A stretch of DNA of 64,000 nt from Trachythela sp. YZ-2020. Taxonomy: Eukaryota; Cnidaria; Anthozoa; Malacalcyonacea; Clavulariidae. The position numbers and the translations under genes were made by a program. Location: contig JADLSH010000199.1 in NCBI GenBank assembly GCA_016169945.1, positions 3,682,501 through 3,746,500 on the forward strand, written 5' to 3'. The notes under the pieces are model-generated. The model did no database searches and was not told the origin of the DNA. It saw only the letters and a program-made list of their open reading frames with translations. Of the stretch, positions 63,766 to 64,000 are shown piece by piece (position 1 is the first letter of the stretch; every line of letters starts with the position of its first letter).

Positions 63766-64000
63766 CTACTAAAATACTTGTTGGATTTCGCTTAGCTAGG
63801 TTTCACATGCATATGAAACATTAACGAAAAGTCATCCAGTGCTTAAAGAAAATCGAAATTTCCTGCAAATCGAAAGCTGTACAAAATAAATAAAACGTGG
63901 GTTACCATTAAACAAAACAATATGGCCTACTTATCACCAAGCATACGGGAAAAAACATACATCTTGTTGAAATGCAAACGTATTTGATTTTTTAGATAAG

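Overview
This is animal (eukaryotic) DNA. The evidence is spliced exons with GT/AG borders and phase-consistent joins, membrane-bound microsomal-type cytochrome P450 genes, tRNA-derived SINEs with Pol III A and B boxes, a TTAGGG-type tract, and dense inverted-repeat DNA elements with TA, TTA, TTAA or 8-bp target duplications. The repeat style, low G+C and the Cu-only SOD-repeat gene fit a marine invertebrate, probably a cnidarian; that is an inference, because no marker gene in the window fixes the species.

Region 1 (1-25624, + strand) is the 3' part of one spliced gene. Seven exons join without a stop and encode a Cu-only superoxide dismutase-like domain, a short C-terminal domain, a Ser/Thr/Gln/Pro-rich linker and a hydrophobic tail that looks like a GPI-anchor signal. 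The last intron is about 20.2 kb, against 1.7 kb or less for the other five. It holds an 18.5-kb tandem array (5995-24473) of eleven nearly identical units of about 1.66 kb plus a 253-bp partial unit. Each unit carries eight perfect GGTTAACC palindromes, mostly paired with 10-bp spacing, two of the pairs forming a perfect dyad. This satellite-in-an-intron is the most unusual thing in the window.

Region 2 (25625-33440) has no recognisable gene. It is a patchwork of inverted-repeat DNA elements, SINE copies (one split by a MITE, one inverted pair), a 22-bp-type minisatellite and a hAT-type MITE.

Region 3 (33441-54640) is a tandem cluster of five intronless P450 loci, all on the + strand: four intact genes of 510-515 codons and one broken copy that lacks its N-terminus and carries a frameshift. 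They look like the CYP46 (cholesterol 24-hydroxylase) family. They are nearly identical in the membrane anchor and most of the catalytic fold, but differ at the positions of substrate recognition sites 5 and 6. Flanking DNA is duplicated along with the genes, and the spacers have been loaded with DNA elements and SINEs.

Region 4 (54640-64000) has no gene I can support. It holds large terminal-inverted-repeat elements, pogo-like and TTAA-type MITEs, and near-perfect palindromes of 150-300 bp.

The two gene systems are unrelated in function as far as the sequence shows: one extracellular or cell-surface redox protein, and one ER-membrane monooxygenase family, probably acting on sterols or similar lipids.
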